DNA of 43,641 bases from JBAYFX01 sp041666965 (GTDB taxonomy: Bacteria > Patescibacteriota > Microgenomatia > UBA12405), in NCBI GenBank assembly GCA_041666965.1, contig JBAYFX010000007.1, positions 1 to 43,641 on the forward strand. Direction: 5' to 3'. The notes below the pieces were generated by a model. That model did no database searches. It worked only from the letters and a program-made list of their open reading frames with translations, and had not been told where the DNA came from. The position numbers and the translations under genes were made by a program. Of the stretch, positions 8,681 through 16,102 are shown piece after piece (position 1 is the stretch's first letter; each line of letters begins with the position of its first letter).

Positions 8681-9160
8681 ATGAGACGGGGGTGGATAAT
8701 AATACTGGCAGGACTAATACTTGGCGGGTGCGGGACGGAAAAGACAATTGTTGATAATAAAGTGGCCAACCCAACGAACAAACCGACAACAGTAATAGAA
8801 ACGGTGGTTCCTAGTGTTAGAGAAAACAAAATGTGTAGCTGGATTGACAGTTCGGAGGTTATTCTTAAACTAAAATTTGAAGAAGGAGTAGTAAAAGATA
8901 CTTCGTATGAGACGGGGTTTATTTACAAAAAAGGTCCAAACATGGTGGAGATGAAACTAGCCCGACTGGCGAGAGATCAATGCGATTACCGGGTGGGGTA
9001 CAACAAGAGCGATTTTGAAGGTATAAAAGGCGCAACCATTGGTGTTTGGACTTTTAACGGGACAATACAACAAAAAATAAAAGGAGCCCCAATTACAGTG
9101 CAATTTATCGACGGCATGCCGGACTTTGGGAAGAACTTGGAAGTGGAAGTGTTGAAGTAG
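8681..9160 (+). CDS. small lipoprotein
   Basis: This 159-residue protein has a lipoprotein signal peptide: MRRGWIIILAGLILGGC, lipobox LGGC with the lipidated Cys near residue 17. A Thr/Pro-rich linker and a beta-rich domain of unknown family follow. The start at 8681 is preferred over an in-frame GTG at 8666 because TAAAAT (8670-8675) lies exactly 5 bases upstream of the ATG and the signal peptide then begins with the usual positive residues. The last 56 bases overlap the convergent gene ending at 9105. Confidence 0.75.
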   Translation: MRRGWIIILAGLILGGCGTEKTIVDNKVANPTNKPTTVIETVVPSVRENKMCSWIDSSEVILKLKFEEGVVKDTSYETGFIYKKGPNMVEMKLARLARDQCDYRVGYNKSDFEGIKGATIGVWTFNGTIQQKIKGAPITVQFIDGMPDFGKNLEVEVLK

Positions 9161-9623
9161 AAGACGGGTTAAGTTTTTGTTTGAAGTCATTTAAAGCATC
9201 AGACGGAGACAAAACTGGGATTCGGGCGACAATATTTTGCCACCAAAGATCGGGGTCTGGGCGGGTATCTATGGGACACATGGCATAGAGCGGAATACCC
9301 CGGGCCAAAACAAAACCGATTTCAAAACTGACAGTAGTCCCCACATAACCATCAAGATTTACCAAATAAGTAAAGTGGGCGCGATCAATTGCCCGAAGAA
9401 AATCCCCTTCAACTTTAGCAATTGGCTGATTTACTTCGGAGGGAAGGGGTCGAAAACCTTTGGCTACAAATATTTGCCGACGGCTAGGAGGAGAGTAAAC
9501 TGACCCCGGTTCCGGAGCTAAAACCAAGACCCCCAAATCTTCAAATTCCTCCCGAGCCAAATCAATTTCCCTTTTAAACCTAAAACTCCCTAAAATGACG
9601 CAATTAATTTCTGGCCTAAGCAT
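9105..9623 (-). CDS. nucleoside 2-deoxyribosyltransferase-like protein
   Basis: This 172-residue protein starts with a Rossmann-like strand (NCVILGSFRF) and contains KVEGDFLRAIDRAHFTYLVN followed by GYVGTTVSFEIGFVLARG. That region matches the core of the nucleoside 2-deoxyribosyltransferase fold, where Asp and Glu carry out catalysis and substrate binding. The exact substrate is unknown. The last ~20 residues are a Ser/Thr/Pro-rich tail encoded entirely antisense to the lipoprotein gene, so they are probably a recent, nonessential extension. A TATACT lies one base from the ATG, so the true start may be further downstream. Confidence 0.7.
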   Translation of the reverse strand: MLRPEINCVILGSFRFKREIDLAREEFEDLGVLVLAPEPGSVYSPPSRRQIFVAKGFRPLPSEVNQPIAKVEGDFLRAIDRAHFTYLVNLDGYVGTTVSFEIGFVLARGIPLYAMCPIDTRPDPDLWWQNIVARIPVLSPSDALNDFKQKLNPSSTSTLPLPSSSQSPACRR

Positions 9624-9634
9624 GAGTATAAAAA

Positions 9635-10585
9635 TTAATCCATTAAAGAATTAAAAAAAGTGATGTCACGATTGAGGGCGGTAGACCAGCCGGAACTAAT
9701 GTCATGGTTGGCCCGGGGATAAGAATAAAAGGTAACAGTTTTACCCGAATCTTTCAGCTTTTGAACTAGGGTAGTTCCCCACTCGTAAGGAACAGACTCG
9801 TCGGAGGTTCCGTGATGGACAAGCAGAGGAACCGTGAGTTTAGGGAGATTTTCAAAGGAGGAGAAAGCGGCGGAACCGTATTGGTCGATTAACTTTTGGG
9901 TGGCAGAAATTACCTCTTCAAAGCCGGTGGGGGTGGGGCGCTGGCGGCGGGAGAAGTAATTAATGGACTCGGGGTAAGAAGTAACCGCCGGAGCCCAAAG
10001 AGAAATACCTTTAACGGAAGAAGAAAGTGAGGCGACTATTAAACTGACTTCCCCACCCATGGAGTGACCATAGAGAAAAATTGACTCCGGATTGGCCTCG
10101 GGAATAGTATCAATACCGGCAATTAAATTGAGAACATCGAGGGCATATTGGGTTCGAGACAGGGGTCTAACGGAAACGCCCTCGGAATTATCGTGGCCCC
10201 GGTAATCGGGTTTAAGAACTAAAAAACCAGAATTGGCGTAGAAGGCGGAGGTGTTTTTGTAGGAAGAAACGGTGGAGTAAACGGTGGGTGGGATGTAACC
10301 ATGATTGACAATAACTACCGGCCAGCCACCAAGGGGCATTTGACCTTTAGGAATATGGAGCAGTGAATAGAGGGTTAAAGAATCAGAGGGATAAGAGACA
10401 ACGTAGGAAGTATAACGGGTGGTACCGGGTAAAGTAAGAGTTTTAGTAATTTTTGTATTCGGGTCGACTTTGGTCATAAGAGAAGTGATGGCATAGGGAT
10501 GAGGTTGGGGTAAAACAGAGGTGGGGGCGGGCATGGCGGGAGTAGACAAAAAAAGAGAGGCTAAAAACATCAAAATTTTGTCCAT
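9635..10585 (-). CDS. secreted alpha/beta hydrolase (dienelactone-hydrolase/S9-like)
   Basis: This 316-residue protein has an N-terminal signal sequence (MDKILMFLASLFLSTPAM). The hydrolase domain has the strand VVIVNHGY (oxyanion region), the nucleophile elbow GHSMGGE near residue 175, the acid Asp in HHGTSDESVP near 258 and the His in RANHDIS near 295. It fits prolyl-oligopeptidase/dienelactone-type esterases or peptidases acting outside the cell. TATAAT on the - strand (complement of 10591-10596) lies 5 bases before the ATG. Confidence 0.87.
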   Translation of the reverse strand: MDKILMFLASLFLSTPAMPAPTSVLPQPHPYAITSLMTKVDPNTKITKTLTLPGTTRYTSYVVSYPSDSLTLYSLLHIPKGQMPLGGWPVVIVNHGYIPPTVYSTVSSYKNTSAFYANSGFLVLKPDYRGHDNSEGVSVRPLSRTQYALDVLNLIAGIDTIPEANPESIFLYGHSMGGEVSLIVASLSSSVKGISLWAPAVTSYPESINYFSRRQRPTPTGFEEVISATQKLIDQYGSAAFSSFENLPKLTVPLLVHHGTSDESVPYEWGTTLVQKLKDSGKTVTFYSYPRANHDISSGWSTALNRDITFFNSLMD

Positions 10586-10641
10586 GACAAATTATACGTG
10601 GACAACAAAATAAAAAACTAAGGTTAAAGATATACTTAGGT

Positions 10642-11184
10642 ATGACTTCACGGACACACGAGGCCGGGGCAGTGGCGCTGATGCTGGTTGGAGCAGTGTT
10701 GATACCTATTGGGGCAGTAAACCCGACTACCGGAATTGGGGCGCTAGTGGCAAACTTAATCGGCTCACTGCTGCCGGATATTGACCAAGCCTCAAACAGG
10801 CTTTGGGATATGATTCCGGGGGGTAACTTTTTTGGAAAAGGGTTAAGAAGGCTATTTTTGGGACACCGGACGATAACCCACTCAATAATAGGGGCAATTA
10901 TTGTTTACAAACTGGTAACTTGGGGACTGCCCCAACTGTTTAACCAAAGCATAATTAATACCCAAATATTGATTTATTCACTGATGGCCGGATATTTATC
11001 TCATTTAGCGCTTGATTTAATTACCGAGGATGGTTTACCTCTCCTGTTTCCCTTAAAAACTAAATTTGGAATACCACCCTTCAGAATATTTCGAATTAAA
11101 TCGGGGGGAGGTGTAGAAAAATGGATAGTTTTTCCAATACTAATTCTGTTAATTGGGTGGATGGTGGTAATAAAGTGGCTATAG
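10642..11184 (+). CDS. YdjM-type membrane-bound metal-dependent hydrolase
   Basis: This 180-residue membrane protein has four or five helices and the His/Asp pattern of the YdjM (DUF457) family: THEAGA near the start, LPDIDQ, GHRTITHS and SHLALDLITEDGLPLL. The family is described as membrane-associated and putatively zinc-dependent, with no well-defined substrate. TATACT (10631-10636) lies 5 bases before the ATG, and the gene is divergent from the alpha/beta hydrolase. Confidence 0.85.
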   Translation: MTSRTHEAGAVALMLVGAVLIPIGAVNPTTGIGALVANLIGSLLPDIDQASNRLWDMIPGGNFFGKGLRRLFLGHRTITHSIIGAIIVYKLVTWGLPQLFNQSIINTQILIYSLMAGYLSHLALDLITEDGLPLLFPLKTKFGIPPFRIFRIKSGGGVEKWIVFPILILLIGWMVVIKWL

Positions 11185-11193
11185 GCTGATTGT

Positions 11194-11520
11194 TTAACTA
11201 CTGACTTTGTGGGGGAAAAGCTGACCAGATGGTTTAGTTATTTTGTCTCCTACTGAAAATTGATCCCAAATTTGGGACGAGAGACCCACCTTCCGTTCCC
11301 GACCACCGTCTTGTTTGACGACAAGAAAATAAAAATGATCCAAGTGGTCGGTGTCTGAATTATGGCTAGTGGTGTGTTGCTTGTCGGTTATTACTCCAGA
11401 CCACGACTCAGATTTGGAACGAGAAATTAGGCGTATAACAAAACCTAAAAATACAAGAATTAGGACTAAGAACAGTCCAAAAAACAGAATAATTGGAATA
11501 AAAATAACTATTTTTTCCAT
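11194..11520 (-). CDS. small membrane protein with conserved C-terminal domain
   Basis: This 108-residue protein has one N-terminal transmembrane helix (about 5-30) and a cytosolic or exposed domain with SWSGVITDKQHTTSH, YFLVVKQDGGRERKVGLS and FSVGDKITKPSG. The pattern resembles a small beta domain of unknown function found in bacterial membrane proteins (DUF7489-like, from memory). It overlaps the upstream gene by 13 bases, so the two are co-transcribed. TATTTT lies 5 bases before its ATG on the - strand. Confidence 0.65.
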   Translation of the reverse strand: MEKIVIFIPIILFFGLFLVLILVFLGFVIRLISRSKSESWSGVITDKQHTTSHNSDTDHLDHFYFLVVKQDGGRERKVGLSSQIWDQFSVGDKITKPSGQLFPHKVSS

Positions 11521-11741
11521 AGGTGAAAATATGGCTTGTATGAATTAATAATGTTGGTGAACAATTTTTTATGACCTGGAATAAGGCGAAACAAACTTAA
11601 ATGAGTACCAAAAACTATTAATATAATGCCGGCAGGCATAATTAAAAATCCAATTAGAAATGGAATAAGAAAAAAGCCCAGGAAAAGAAAAAATATTCCA
11701 AGAATGGAATAGATGTTCGGAACAAAAATATATTTAAACAA
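11508..11741 (-). CDS. small two-helix membrane protein
   Basis: This 77-residue protein has two hydrophobic helices (about 10-30 and 33-52) and a basic tail. I recognise no family. The frame starts with TTG at 11741, and TATCAC 4 bases upstream on the - strand is a weak -10 candidate. The overlap with the next gene on the same strand supports translation. Confidence 0.5.
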   Translation of the reverse strand: MFKYIFVPNIYSILGIFFLFLGFFLIPFLIGFLIMPAGIILIVFGTHLSLFRLIPGHKKLFTNIINSYKPYFHLWKK

Positions 11742-11768
11742 CGATGTGATATTTATTACTATGAATAG

Positions 11769-11781
11769 TATACGCCGTATA
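11769..11781. promoter_or_regulatory. palindrome over the promoter of the lipoprotein gene at 11789
   Basis: TATACG-C-CGTATA is a perfect 6-1-6 inverted repeat overlapping the -10 box TATAAT (11778-11783). That box itself lies 5 bases before the ATG at 11789. The position fits an operator, but no regulator can be assigned. Confidence 0.35.
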
Positions 11782-11788
11782 ATAGACT

Positions 11789-12253
11789 ATGAGCAAACTT
11801 TGGGTAGTGCTGGGGCTGGCGGCAATCTTTACCCTAGGCGGGTGCCAAAAGACCATACCTTTTGAGTATGACGAGAGCGAGTGGAGTAGTAGGGTAAACC
11901 AGTTTATGGAAAAACAGGTAGGAGCGACTGATTTGGGCAGGGATAACTACCACTGTGCTAACAAGCTTTACGGTCTGGACCAGAAATATATTTATGCTTG
12001 GGTGTTTTGTAGTGGTTTCACCCAACCAGTTGAGGGCAAACTAACACCAGGCACTGGCTTTTCAATCCCAACTAGGTTGGAATATGACAAAGGAGTAATT
12101 GTGAGATATGAGTGGCCCGTGGACGGCAGATATTACTACGACTCATGGAAAGAATTATTTGGTGAGTATTTTGAAGGCAAAGAACCTGACAGTGAAATGA
12201 TTGATAAATTTCAAAAGGAAATATTAGTAAAAACATATAAAAAAACAAACTAG
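11789..12253 (+). CDS. small lipoprotein
   Basis: This 154-residue protein has a lipoprotein signal peptide with lipobox LGGC (lipidated Cys near residue 19). The mature part is charged and aromatic (YDESEWSSRVNQFMEKQVG, YIYAWVFCSGF, YYDSWKELFGEYFEG) and contains two further Cys (CANK, VFCSG) that could form a disulfide. I recognise no family. A perfect TATAAT (11778-11783) lies 5 bases before the ATG. Confidence 0.75.
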   Translation: MSKLWVVLGLAAIFTLGGCQKTIPFEYDESEWSSRVNQFMEKQVGATDLGRDNYHCANKLYGLDQKYIYAWVFCSGFTQPVEGKLTPGTGFSIPTRLEYDKGVIVRYEWPVDGRYYYDSWKELFGEYFEGKEPDSEMIDKFQKEILVKTYKKTN

Positions 12254-12313
12254 GATTTGGGTTTGTGGAAAAAATGAGGGATAATTAAAACAGATTAAAA
12301 ATTAATAAAAAAC

Positions 12314-12712
12314 ATGAAAGGATATTTTGGACAAATTGAAGACCTAACTTTACAGAACACGAATTTTCGCCAGGTGCTTTATTCGGGCAAACACAGCCAA
12401 TTAGTTTTAATGAGCCTACTACCAGGGCAGGACATTGGGGAGGAAACACATACGGACAACGACCAGTTTTTTAGATTTGAAGCGGGGATGGGAAAAGTGA
12501 TAATTGACGGGAATGAGTACGAAGTGAGAGACGGTAGCGCCATAGTAGTACCGGCAGGAGCAGTACACAACGTGATTAACGTGTCGCCCACAGACAGTTT
12601 GAAACTCTATACCATTTACTCCCCAGCGCACCACAAAGACCAAATTGTGCGAGCAACCAAAGAAGAGGCGATGGCCCAAGAAGCCGAGTTTGACGGCCTA
12701 ACAACTGAGTAA
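12314..12712 (+). CDS. cupin-domain protein
   Basis: This 132-residue protein is a single cupin barrel. Motif 1 reads IGEETHTDNDQFFRFEAG and motif 2 reads GSAIVVPAGAVHNVIN, giving the usual Glu/His metal-binding set. Single-domain cupins of this type include sugar isomerases and small metal enzymes or ligand-binding proteins, and no substrate is readable. Only one base separates its stop from the next gene, so the two are coupled. Confidence 0.87.
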   Translation: MKGYFGQIEDLTLQNTNFRQVLYSGKHSQLVLMSLLPGQDIGEETHTDNDQFFRFEAGMGKVIIDGNEYEVRDGSAIVVPAGAVHNVINVSPTDSLKLYTIYSPAHHKDQIVRATKEEAMAQEAEFDGLTTE

Positions 12713-12713
12713 A

Positions 12714-13184
12714 ATGACAGTAGAAGAATACTTAACCGGTAAGGGTATTAAGTTTGAGGTGTATGAGCACCCGGCGGTATTTACCTGCGAGGAAGCGGAG
12801 GCGCACAGTAGCAATATTCCCGGATTAGCTTCAAAAAACCTACTTTTAAACAATTCCAAAAAGACCCGGTTTTTTCTGGTGATATTGCCAGCCATTAAGA
12901 GACTGGATTTGAAAATGGTGGAACAATTAACGGGCGAAAAACACCTGTCTTTTGCCAGCCCGGAGACTTTAAAGCTAAAACTGGGGTTGACACCGGGAGC
13001 AGTATCCCCTTTTGGGTTGATTAATAATCAGGACAAAGATGTGGAGTTGATAGTTGACTTGGAAGTTAAGGCGGCAGACAGACTAAGTTTTCACCCAAAT
13101 AGAAATACAGCGAGTGTTAGTATTGAGGCAACGGAATTTGGAAAGTTCTTGGAGAGTGTGGGGGTAAAACCTCAAATAATGTGA
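12714..13184 (+). CDS. YbaK/ProXp-type aminoacyl-tRNA deacylase
   Basis: This 156-residue protein matches the YbaK/ProX editing domain: FEVYEHPAVFTCEEAEA near the start, SKNLLL with the conserved Lys near residue 42, and LTPGAVSPFGLIN near 105. Members hydrolyse mischarged tRNA(Pro), such as Ala-tRNA(Pro), and act in trans to keep proline codons accurate. The PGAVSPFGLIN motif and the length favour the ProXp-ala subgroup. It follows the cupin gene with one base between. Confidence 0.88.
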   Translation: MTVEEYLTGKGIKFEVYEHPAVFTCEEAEAHSSNIPGLASKNLLLNNSKKTRFFLVILPAIKRLDLKMVEQLTGEKHLSFASPETLKLKLGLTPGAVSPFGLINNQDKDVELIVDLEVKAADRLSFHPNRNTASVSIEATEFGKFLESVGVKPQIM

Positions 13185-13235
13185 GATTTGGTGATTTACC
13201 GACGGGAGTTGATAAAACTAAAGATATAATGGGGC

Positions 13236-14657
13236 ATGAAGAAGGTAGATTGGATTATCTTGGGGGGAATAGCGGTAGCGTGCTATGCAGCGTTTTTCCA
13301 CCATTTGGGAGAATTTACAGTTAGGATTTGGGACGAAAGCAGAAACGGAGTCAGCGCCTTGGAAATGTCTAGAAGTAATAATTGGTTGGTAACTACCTAC
13401 CAGGGCATTCCGGACATGTGGAGTGTGAAACCACCACTGTATATTTGGTTGGTGGCGATTATTTATAAAATATTTGGAGTTAGTGAGCTTGGGTTAAGAT
13501 TGCCCTCAGCGGTTGGCGTCAGCTTAGTGGTATTAACAATTTACCTATTCTCTCTTAAAGCACTAAAAAACAGGTGGATTGGGATAGTGGGAGCATTAAT
13601 TATTTTATCGAGCATGGGCTTTCCTGACCTCCATATTGGCCGAACCGGGGATTACGATGCACTGCTAACTTTGTTTATGTTTTGGGGAGGATTGGGATTA
13701 TTTGAATACTTAAACAAACCGGGTAATAAAAATTTAGTTATAGCAACAGGGGCATTAGTGGGAGCGGTGCTGACTAAAGGAATAGCTGGAGTTATGATGG
13801 TCCCCGGTGTGGCCATTTTTATTATTTTTGGAGGTAAAGTTATAGAAGTATTGAAAGATAAAAGATTTTGGGTCAGTCTTATTATTGGGATAAGCATAGT
13901 AGGAGGATTTTACTTACTAAGGGAAAGGGTTAATCCAGGTTATTTGGCGGCAGTATGGAAAGAAGAAATTGAAGGAAGATTTAACAACAACTTAGGAAGT
14001 AGTAGCAGTAATTTTTGGTATTACTGGAAATTCTTTTCAGAATTTAGATTCCAGAAATGGATTTGGATGGTACCCCTATCCGGAGTTGTGCTACTAATTA
14101 CTAAAGATAAAAAGCTAAAGAGTTTTGTGGCTTATGGGTTATTAATTTGCGTCAGTTACTTTTTACTAATTTCAAGCGCCGCGACAAAGAATATGTGGTA
14201 CGACGCCCCCCTTTACCCCTGGATGTCACTACTGGCGGCAGTATTTGTAGTGAAAACGATTGGTAAGTTTCCAGTAATGGTTAGAATTTTTCCGATATTG
14301 GTATTTTGCTTCTACACTCAAAGATATATCAGAACCAACCTCGCCTATATTCATAGACCAGATTTGGAAAAAAATGACTCCTGTTTGAAATATGGCTACT
14401 TATTTAGGGATAAGAGTATAAACAAAACCGGATTTGCGGGGGCACACCTGGCAGATTGGTGTTCGCCGATTATTTTTTACCTGGAAAGTAACGGACTTAA
14501 AAAGATAAGTGTTGATAAAATAAATTCAGGGGACAAAGTGTTGACTTGCGACAGTATTACTTTTAATTTGATTAAAGACAAGTTTGATGTGGAGACAGTA
14601 TTTGACAACAAAGACGGATGTATTGGGGTTAAGATTGGGAAATCGGTTGAGATTTAA
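13236..14657 (+). CDS. GT39/ArnT-like membrane glycosyltransferase
   Basis: This 473-residue protein has about 10-12 membrane helices. The first external loop carries WDESRNGVSALEMSR, whose Asp-Glu pair is the catalytic signature of the PMT/ArnT group, and then WSVKPPLYIWL. These enzymes use a lipid-phosphate sugar donor to glycosylate proteins or lipids on the outer face of the membrane. A soluble C-terminal region of about 100 residues follows. TATAAT (13225-13230) lies 5 bases before the ATG. The 3' end overlaps the convergent HD gene by 29 bases. Confidence 0.87.
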   Translation: MKKVDWIILGGIAVACYAAFFHHLGEFTVRIWDESRNGVSALEMSRSNNWLVTTYQGIPDMWSVKPPLYIWLVAIIYKIFGVSELGLRLPSAVGVSLVVLTIYLFSLKALKNRWIGIVGALIILSSMGFPDLHIGRTGDYDALLTLFMFWGGLGLFEYLNKPGNKNLVIATGALVGAVLTKGIAGVMMVPGVAIFIIFGGKVIEVLKDKRFWVSLIIGISIVGGFYLLRERVNPGYLAAVWKEEIEGRFNNNLGSSSSNFWYYWKFFSEFRFQKWIWMVPLSGVVLLITKDKKLKSFVAYGLLICVSYFLLISSAATKNMWYDAPLYPWMSLLAAVFVVKTIGKFPVMVRIFPILVFCFYTQRYIRTNLAYIHRPDLEKNDSCLKYGYLFRDKSINKTGFAGAHLADWCSPIIFYLESNGLKKISVDKINSGDKVLTCDSITFNLIKDKFDVETVFDNKDGCIGVKIGKSVEI

Positions 14658-15159
14658 TTAAATCGTCGAGGTCGGACAAAAGCGGAAGAGAGGAAGTGAG
14701 AGGGCGAGAGTGGGCTATGACTGAAACTGAACGATAATACCAGAGACGGGTTGGGTCAAGGGTGGAACCGGAGGAGAGATTGGCATATTTATCGGCCAAG
14801 GCAATAAGAACAACCTCGTCGGGAGCCATCTTTAACCGTTTGGCCTGAAGGCCATGACGATCATCCCAAGAAAGACAATGAGAGTCAGATGACTCAGTCA
14901 AAAGGGAAACGTAGTTGGCAACAGTAGAACCAAAATCGGCTGCCATTTGGTCTAAAATGTAACCAGACGTGTCTTCAATAACATCATGAAGTAGGGCAGA
15001 AATTAAAACATCTTCGTTGGTAGTAAAGTTGCTAACTAAAAGAGCAACTTCAAGGGGGTGAATAATGAAAGGAATATGGTTACCATTTTTACGGTACTGA
15101 CCATCATGCTGGTGGGCGGCTACCGCTAGGGCTTTACGTAACCTGGTAGAAAGCGTCAT
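14629..15159 (-). CDS. HD hydrolase similar to RelA/SpoT hydrolase domains
   Basis: This 176-residue protein resembles the stand-alone ppGpp hydrolase (SAH/MESH1) domain: AAHQHDGQYRKNG, IPFIIHPLEVALL, ALLHDVIEDT (the HD metal pair with the ED motif) and LIALADKYANL. No synthetase or TGS/ACT domains are present. The likely role is removing alarmones, though other phosphohydrolase activity is possible. Its -10 on the - strand lies 5 bases before the ATG and is shared with the divergent gene. Confidence 0.82.
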   Translation of the reverse strand: MTLSTRLRKALAVAAHQHDGQYRKNGNHIPFIIHPLEVALLVSNFTTNEDVLISALLHDVIEDTSGYILDQMAADFGSTVANYVSLLTESSDSHCLSWDDRHGLQAKRLKMAPDEVVLIALADKYANLSSGSTLDPTRLWYYRSVSVIAHSRPLTSSLPLLSDLDDLIKSQPISQS

Positions 15160-15164
15160 ATTCG

Positions 15165-15172
15165 ATTATAAT
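15165..15172. promoter_or_regulatory. palindromic bidirectional -10 box
   Basis: ATTATAAT is its own reverse complement, so it presents TATAAT to both strands: complement of 15165-15170 for the HD gene and 15167-15172 for the + strand gene. The HD gene's ATG is 5 bases away on one side. On the + side the first usable start is a TTG 7 bases away. Confidence 0.55.
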
Positions 15173-15575
15173 GTTTGTATTGTTATTAACAATAACCAAA
15201 ATTAATCGGACCGGAGTAAAAGTATTTTTAGCCACTGCCGCCGCGATTGGGGCGTTAATAACCTTAACACTGAGCATTATTTGCGGTGGTGTGGGAGAAA
15301 TGTGTAAAAAGGTAGACAATGGGGATTGTGTAGTAGGGTTAATTAGTAAAGTGGAAGATTCCTCTTTGAGCTTTGGTGAGAGGAACAGAGCGATTTGGGC
15401 TTTGGGGCAACTAGCAGATAAAAGGGCTTTACCAACTTTAAATAAGTATTTTAAGGGAGTACCCCTTAGACGAGAATTACCTGAAAGGGAACTGAGTCAA
15501 TATGAGCTGGAAAAGGCAATTAAATGGTGTACAGAGGGAAATGTAACCAGTTGGATGTATTTCAAATACCGCTAA
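15171..15575 (+). CDS. membrane-anchored HEAT-repeat-like protein
   Basis: This 134-residue protein has an N-terminal membrane helix (about 17-40) and then helical pairs with the pattern RNRAIWALGQLADKRALPTL, typical of a HEAT/armadillo-like repeat. Such domains mediate protein contacts. The ATG at 15171 sits inside the apparent -10 box, so the in-frame TTG at 15180, 7 bases after the box, may be the true (leaderless) start. Which start is used does not affect the domain content. Confidence 0.65.
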   Translation: MFVLLLTITKINRTGVKVFLATAAAIGALITLTLSIICGGVGEMCKKVDNGDCVVGLISKVEDSSLSFGERNRAIWALGQLADKRALPTLNKYFKGVPLRRELPERELSQYELEKAIKWCTEGNVTSWMYFKYR

Positions 15576-15658
15576 CGGGACAATGACGATTATTTAAAAA
15601 ATTGTCACCAGCTTGCAAGTTCAGATTAAACCCAGAAAAGGATTGATATAATAGACAC

Positions 15659-16099
15659 GTGGCATTTAAATGGCTAACTGTTATCTTTATGGTGATTCTA
15701 ACTCTGGGAACGGGAGCAGGTGTGGTTTACGAAGCCGGTAAAAGAAGTGTAGTAACGACTAAAACGAGTTTAGGAAGCGGCATCAACAAAGTAGTAAAAG
15801 TTTCCAACCCAAATGGTATCAACGAGAATCGGTGTATAGTGACGGTTAACGGAAACTCTTATGACGTTACCAGCCTGGCACAGACACATGGTGGACCAAG
15901 GGGCAGCAGTATAACTGACGGGGGATTTTTTAAGTGCGGGACAGATATGACTCAGGAATACGTTCAAAAACACGGTAATAATTTGAATCGCATGGCACCG
16001 TATTTGATTACCGGAACAAACGCCACTTCGCAAACCACAGTCACTACCGGAAATACAAACATGAGAGATGAAAATAACGACGATGAGTGGGATGATTAA
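15659..16099 (+). CDS. membrane-anchored cytochrome b5-like protein
   Basis: This 146-residue protein has an N-terminal transmembrane segment (about 4-24). The domain CIVTVNGNSYDVTSLAQTHGG...FKCGTDMTQEYVQKHG...RMAPYLI follows the order of cytochrome b5: YDVT, a first axial His in THGG, CGTDMT and a second His in QKHG. I infer bis-His heme b binding. The usual HPGG is HGG here, so the call is by overall pattern. The tail is Asp/Glu-rich. The start is GTG with TATAAT (15647-15652) 6 bases upstream. It is followed after 3 bases by a ferric-reductase-like gene, a likely electron-transfer partner. Confidence 0.7.
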   Translation: MAFKWLTVIFMVILTLGTGAGVVYEAGKRSVVTTKTSLGSGINKVVKVSNPNGINENRCIVTVNGNSYDVTSLAQTHGGPRGSSITDGGFFKCGTDMTQEYVQKHGNNLNRMAPYLITGTNATSQTTVTTGNTNMRDENNDDEWDD

Positions 16100-16102
16100 G
16101 AA

